DNA of 64,000 nt from Amyelois transitella (taxonomy: Eukaryota > Arthropoda > Insecta > Lepidoptera > Pyralidae). Position numbers and translations under genes: made by a program. The DNA is taken from assembly GCF_032362555.1 (NCBI RefSeq), contig NC_083533.1, positions 3,911,001-3,975,000 on the forward strand. Direction: 5' to 3'. The number at the start of each line of letters is the position of its first letter. The stretch's first letter is position 1. Below are positions 59,826 through 64,000 of the stretch, one piece after another. The notes below the pieces were generated by a model. The model saw nothing but the letters and a program-made list of their open reading frames with translations. It searched no databases and had not been told where the DNA came from.

Positions 59826-60940
59826 TGTAAATTAATAATTGTTATTAACGAAAAGAAACAAAGTGACTAGCACTAATTACAGTAGAAAATATTTGTTTAA
59901 AAGAATTAATTCGATTTTCTAAATTGACTTCAACGTTTCAACGGATCACGAAGCTAGAGAATTCAAAATGATGTGACAGCCGGAAATTCCTCGCCATATG
60001 ACGGAAACATTTGTTCACCTGTCAAAGTATTGCCAATAAATAAGAAAAAAACAAAGATCCAGCCGGATCCAGCAAGTTTAAAATTTATAGCGACAATAAA
60101 TATTTAGAATAACTTATGCATAAAATATAAATTATTGCATTTACACTTCAAATGCAATGAAATAAATAATGGAAATGATCTCGGATCAAATAAATAAAAT
60201 AGCATAGAAATGAACTTTTATTTATTAAGATCGATTATTTTCGATTTATTAAGATATCGATATATTTTTGTTTAAATAAAATAATCCTTTGCATATTTTC
60301 AGTGTCACATACAATCAAATGATATAACACTTATAGAAGTGATGTTTCAATATATTTCTCACGAAACTTCAGTCGCCAGCATAGATTTTTTAAAGTTTTT
60401 ATCCCTAGTGGGGTAGGTAGAGCCAACAGACTTTAATAGACTTGAAAAGACTATAATAAAAGTAAAAATTAAATTTCTGTACACGTTTGTATATACTAAC
60501 AAAATATGACTATTTACGTCAAAACAAAATGAGACGATGAAGAAACAGAAGAAGAGTTAAAAAGTTTGAAAAAAAAAACAGCGTCTGTCTGGAAATATGT
60601 TTGTTTGTACACGCTTATCTCTGGAACGGATTCTAATGAAACTTTTGATGTAGCACCATGATGGTCTAGCTGAACTATAGGAATATAGAAATGACACCTT
60701 AAGAAAAGTTGTTCAGTGTGGTCACTATTTTCTAATGAGGTATAAAAATAAATAACCTGGAACAACTGACGCAGCACAAGTTGTTGTTCAGCCTATATCA
60801 TCAAGACTCACACACACCACAATTAACGTACGAAAAAAATATAATCAATCGGAACAATCGTAGTTACTCAAACACAGAAAGGATTTTATAGGCACATCTA
60901 AGGTTAATGCATGCACCACACCATACCAACCATTATGATA
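59826..60940 (-). other. Importin-alpha promoter side; no other gene seen
   Basis: AT-rich with CGATATTTATTGTC-like unique sequence, a degenerate repeat A tail at 60400-60460 and Helitron-interior-like text at 60595-60660. A transcription start could not be fixed. Confidence 0.4.
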
Positions 60941-60944
60941 TACA

Positions 60945-61680
60945 TAAGTATAATAACGTGTATATCCCTTACAGAGTAGTCAGTGCTAACAGTATTGAAA
61001 AGGCTGAGAGGCGACGCTTAGCTTCAAAAATACCAAGTTTGCTAACCTTTCCCTAAGCCGCCTTTCATAACATCCATGGCCATTTACGCAGTCTCAGTAT
61101 ACGAGTGCCACATCAAGTTAAGACTCGTGAGTCTTAACTCTGGCCACTCCATCATAACATTACTATTTATAGTTCCATGGTATTATGTGTCGGTGCCAAT
61201 GCCTGCTGTATTTAAAAAAATGTTTTACAATGATCAGCAGGCCAATTCTGTTAACTATTTGAGTGTTCGAGATATATTTAATAATTTCGTTACTTAATTC
61301 TATTACATATTTGAACGACATAGGTATTCTGCTGTGGTTTTCTGTTACTTTGTTACAAAAATGGACCCAGTTGCTTCCTTTACAACACAGATTGTAAAAG
61401 TCAATCAAAGGTTTTATACTTGTTTATGTAGGTATGTCAATCTACCACAGACGAATATTGGTGTATTTTTCTATATCTCGTTTACTATTGGTTGTTTATG
61501 TTATTTTTTGTTGGTAGAGAAATTTATTAACTTTAAATAAATAAATATAAATAAAAATGTCACTATCGAAATCGTAATTCCATCATTAGCCAATTAGTTT
61601 GACTTTTCAGTCTTTTTCATAGTATTGATTCTGTCTATTCCGTAAGGGATAAAGACGTATTATAAAATGTATGATTAAAA
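60945..61680. repeat. Degenerate repeat A pieces; no gene seen
   Basis: A minus piece about 60950-61080 and a plus piece about 61560-61660. AGTTAAGACT-CGTG-AGTCTTAACT (61116-61139) is a perfect 10-bp hairpin between them. Confidence 0.5.
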
Positions 61681-62200
61681 CACAATTATGTTAGACAATG
61701 TGAAATAGTAATAAATCATTATAATTAAATCAAGACCCAAAAGCGAATTAAATAATAAATAAAATTAATGATAGCAAAAGAAAAAAAATTTCGGCCAAGG
61801 CTCTAAATGAGCCACATTTTCTGTCTTTCGTTATGCAGGTATCTAGCAGTTCACTAACTTCAATATTAATCAAACTGCATTGCGACTACAGTCACCAAAT
61901 TAATGCAGTTGAGATGAACATCTGAAAAAAGTACTGAATAAAATAAGAAGAAGTAGGAGGCGTCCCTACGACAGATATTGAGTGGTGGGACGGGCCTAAC
62001 ATGCGCAAAGACGTATTACACTAAAATAATGTTACGTTAGGCTATAATTAACCTATGCCACGGCTAACACTTTCATATGACGAACTAGACTACGAAACGA
62101 TCGTAAATTGGCTTTATTAAAACGAGTTTACTGAACATCATGAACGTGTAATTACGCAAAACGTTACGCCGCTGGGCGTGACATCACAAATCAGTCCGGT
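61680..62200. other. No gene seen; sequence becomes CG-richer rightwards
   Basis: No repeat or frame recognised. From about 62030 CG dinucleotides become frequent, as ahead of a promoter. Confidence 0.4.
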
Positions 62201-62279
62201 CGGGTTGAAGACAACACATCTATATGCTGTCCTTATCTTCATTTCACGATAGAAAGGGAGAGCTATAGCTGGCAGGCTG

Positions 62280-62650
62280 GCGTTGATCGTATTCTGTCGA
62301 GGGTGTCGCCATTTTCGTTTTGACGAATATTGACAGCAGGGCAGACAGACAGCGGCGCGGTAGACGACGCAGCGCCTGCGAGACTATTTTTATTTTGATT
62401 GTGATTCATTTAACGTGCAAACATTGTTAGTTAATTCTTCGTTAATCGGTTGCTTGTCAAAACAGTGTTTACTAAACGCAACACAGTGATTTATGATAGA
62501 TTAGTTCGGAAATTGCCGATTTTTGGTGCTAACCTCTTCCTTTTTTTTACTAGTGTTTTTGAGAGACTGCAATCTGACTGTGATCGATATGTGCAAGATG
62601 TACTTCAGATGACTCTGCAAGATTATCCAACCTCCTGTTGTTTTCCTCTG
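62280..62650 (+). other. Candidate 5' end of a plus-strand gene
   Basis: CG-rich stretch (62280-62380) followed by a possible exon 62554-62650, with acceptor TTTTTTACTAG| and strong donor CCTCTG|GTAAGT. An ATG at 62609 opens 14 codons, MTLQDYPTSCCFPL, to the donor in phase 0; a longer frame through VFERLQSDCDRYVQDVLQ is also open. I do not recognise the protein; later exons would lie right of the window. Confidence 0.35.
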
Positions 62651-63797
62651 GTAAGTGATGTATTATCATGATAAATGCTTTATATTTTTATGGGAATTGT
62701 TATCAAATAAGTGCAAGTCTTTATTGTACATAATCTTGATTAGTGATTTAGTTTATAATGGATTTATGTAGATAATAGTATGAATAAAAACTAAAATTGA
62801 AGGTGATCTTTTGTTGCGGTAGCTCCAGTTTGTTTACGAACTGTCACGGGCAGTATACGGCCTAAGATATATTGCCTGGGTTGGCGACTATGCGTGGGCA
62901 AAATGCGCAACGAAATATAAACCTTACGTCTGTATTTTAAGATCCATTTTTGTATTGTAGATGCTACGATAACGGCCCGTAGAATTAATTTATCACACGC
63001 CGGGCTTGACAAGTTGAAAACATAAATTCGACCTTGGTGCCCCACGTGGTTTTACGGTGTTCCGATTCCAAATTACGAACTTTTTAAATAGATTGTTAAC
63101 GATTAGCGATTCTATTTTTATATTTTGAGGCACTGCATTTTTCGATGACCTCCGGTGAGTGGCAGCATTGCGTTTCTGACAAAAAAAAATATTATAAGAC
63201 ATTAAAAATGGAATTTTAATTTAGTTTAATAAAATCGCGTGAGTTAACTCTAATTTATATTCGTTTTTAAGTTGCGTACCTACTTTGTGATATATCTAAA
63301 GTTTTAAACATATTTAATAACTTTAGTCACGTTGGTTTTTTTATTATCACCCATCAAAATTATTTTTATGAAATAGGTGTATAAATATATCAACCAAGAG
63401 CAAGCTTTTTATACCGAGTCTACATTTGGTGTTCATTATTATTGATTAAAACTGTACCATATATTGGTAAGCAAAGGATTTTTAAAGAAACATAGTTTTA
63501 TTAATAAAGATATATAATAAGGTATACTTTAAATATAATTTTACTATATAGTAAAATTATTGTATAATAGTAGGTAAGTAGTGTTGATACTAAGATTTTC
63601 AACATCATAGGCCTAAGTACAGGATTCATAAAGCATTGAAAATATCTTGTCACATAGGCAATGTTTACTTATACCACATACTTATAGTGTCATTCCGGGC
63701 GAGGCATGGTGACCTGCAACACGGGTTCTTTTACCACCTAGGGTGGACATCGCATCTCCACAAATATACTGTCCACTGGTATTATTGTTCAGTCATT
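62651..63797. other. No gene seen; probable intron of the candidate gene
   Basis: AT-rich. Contains a perfect 26-bp AT palindrome at 63535-63560 centred in ACTATATAGT. Confidence 0.4.
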
Positions 63798-64000
63798 GTT
63801 TGGCTCCCGGCACAAATAGAAAAAAAGCATAGGACTATTCCATCTATTTCATGGATGTTGTAAAAGGCGACTAAGGGATAGCCTTATAAACTTGGGGTTC
63901 TTCTTAGGCGATAGACTAGCAACCTGTCACTATTTGAATCTCAATTCTATTATTAAGCCAAATCGCCGAATGTGGCGTATCAGTCTTTTCAAGATTGTTG
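63798..64000 (+). repeat. Repeat A copy running off the window
   Basis: TTTGGCTCCCGGCACAAATA through TTATTAAGCCAAATCGCCG to TCAAGATTGTTG at the window end. Confidence 0.85.

Noticed and set aside
60514..61540. Several 70-87 codon frames on both strands
   Set aside because: Overlap degenerate repeat A and AT-rich sequence; no domain recognised.

Overview
The window is AT-rich, intron-rich nuclear DNA from an insect, almost certainly a moth or butterfly. The evidence is the gene content (an insect-type arylalkylamine N-acetyltransferase, importin alpha, SEM1) and a dense load of repeats of lepidopteran type: short Helitron-like elements ending in CTAG, tRNA-derived SINEs, and LINE fragments with (ATGT)n or (ATTCT)n tails. 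Host coding sequence is only a few percent of the window.

Layout. 1-7.2 kb: repeats only, including a 1.27-kb palindromic foldback element inside a Helitron copy. 7.2-7.64 kb: a possible 5' exon of a minus-strand gene. 8.65-9.78 kb: a TIR-bounded element carrying an internally deleted copy of a repetitive arthropod zinc-ribbon-type protein. 10.9-25 kb: a minus-strand arylalkylamine N-acetyltransferase-like gene (six coding segments, one of them present twice), with an intronless leucine-rich-repeat gene nested in its last intron. 25-32.7 kb: no gene seen. 32.8-34.1 kb: a decayed pogo/Tigger-like DNA transposon. 35.9-43.5 kb: a plus-strand ankyrin-repeat/SOCS-box gene in nine exons. 45.3-46.3 kb: plus-strand SEM1/DSS1 in three exons. 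47.9-59.8 kb: minus-strand importin alpha in eleven exons, convergent with SEM1. 62.2-62.65 kb: a possible 5' end of another plus-strand gene.

The four multi-exon models were built by hand from splice signals. In each the intron phases match at every junction and the joined length is a multiple of three: acetyltransferase 227 aa, ankyrin/SOCS 463 aa, SEM1 68 aa, importin alpha 508 aa. The genes belong to separate processes: amine acetylation, cullin-type ubiquitin ligation, proteasome assembly/homologous recombination, and nuclear import. There is no operon-like organisation.

The most unusual structures are these. (1) A 20-copy, 83-bp tandem array in an importin-alpha intron. Its unit is a copy of the 3' end of the preceding exon plus its splice donor, so an NLS-binding ARM motif is repeated about 20 times. 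(2) Two near-identical, phase-identical 97-nt copies of the acetyltransferase exon that carries the catalytic DEP motif; including both would shift the frame. (3) Two repeat families, A (non-coding, with a conserved hairpin) and B (end of a reverse transcriptase), that share the same 3' tail, which suggests a SINE-LINE partnership. (4) Two Helitron-like insertions whose empty sites can be read directly in the window.

Repeat nomenclature used below: A = non-coding element from GTGCCGTGTGGTTCCCGGCAC to GACGTGATTATATGTATG; B = reverse transcriptase C-terminus ending in GGCGTGATTTTATGTATG; C = LINE 3' end ending in (ATTCT)n or TTTGAATT; H1-H5 = Helitron-like families.
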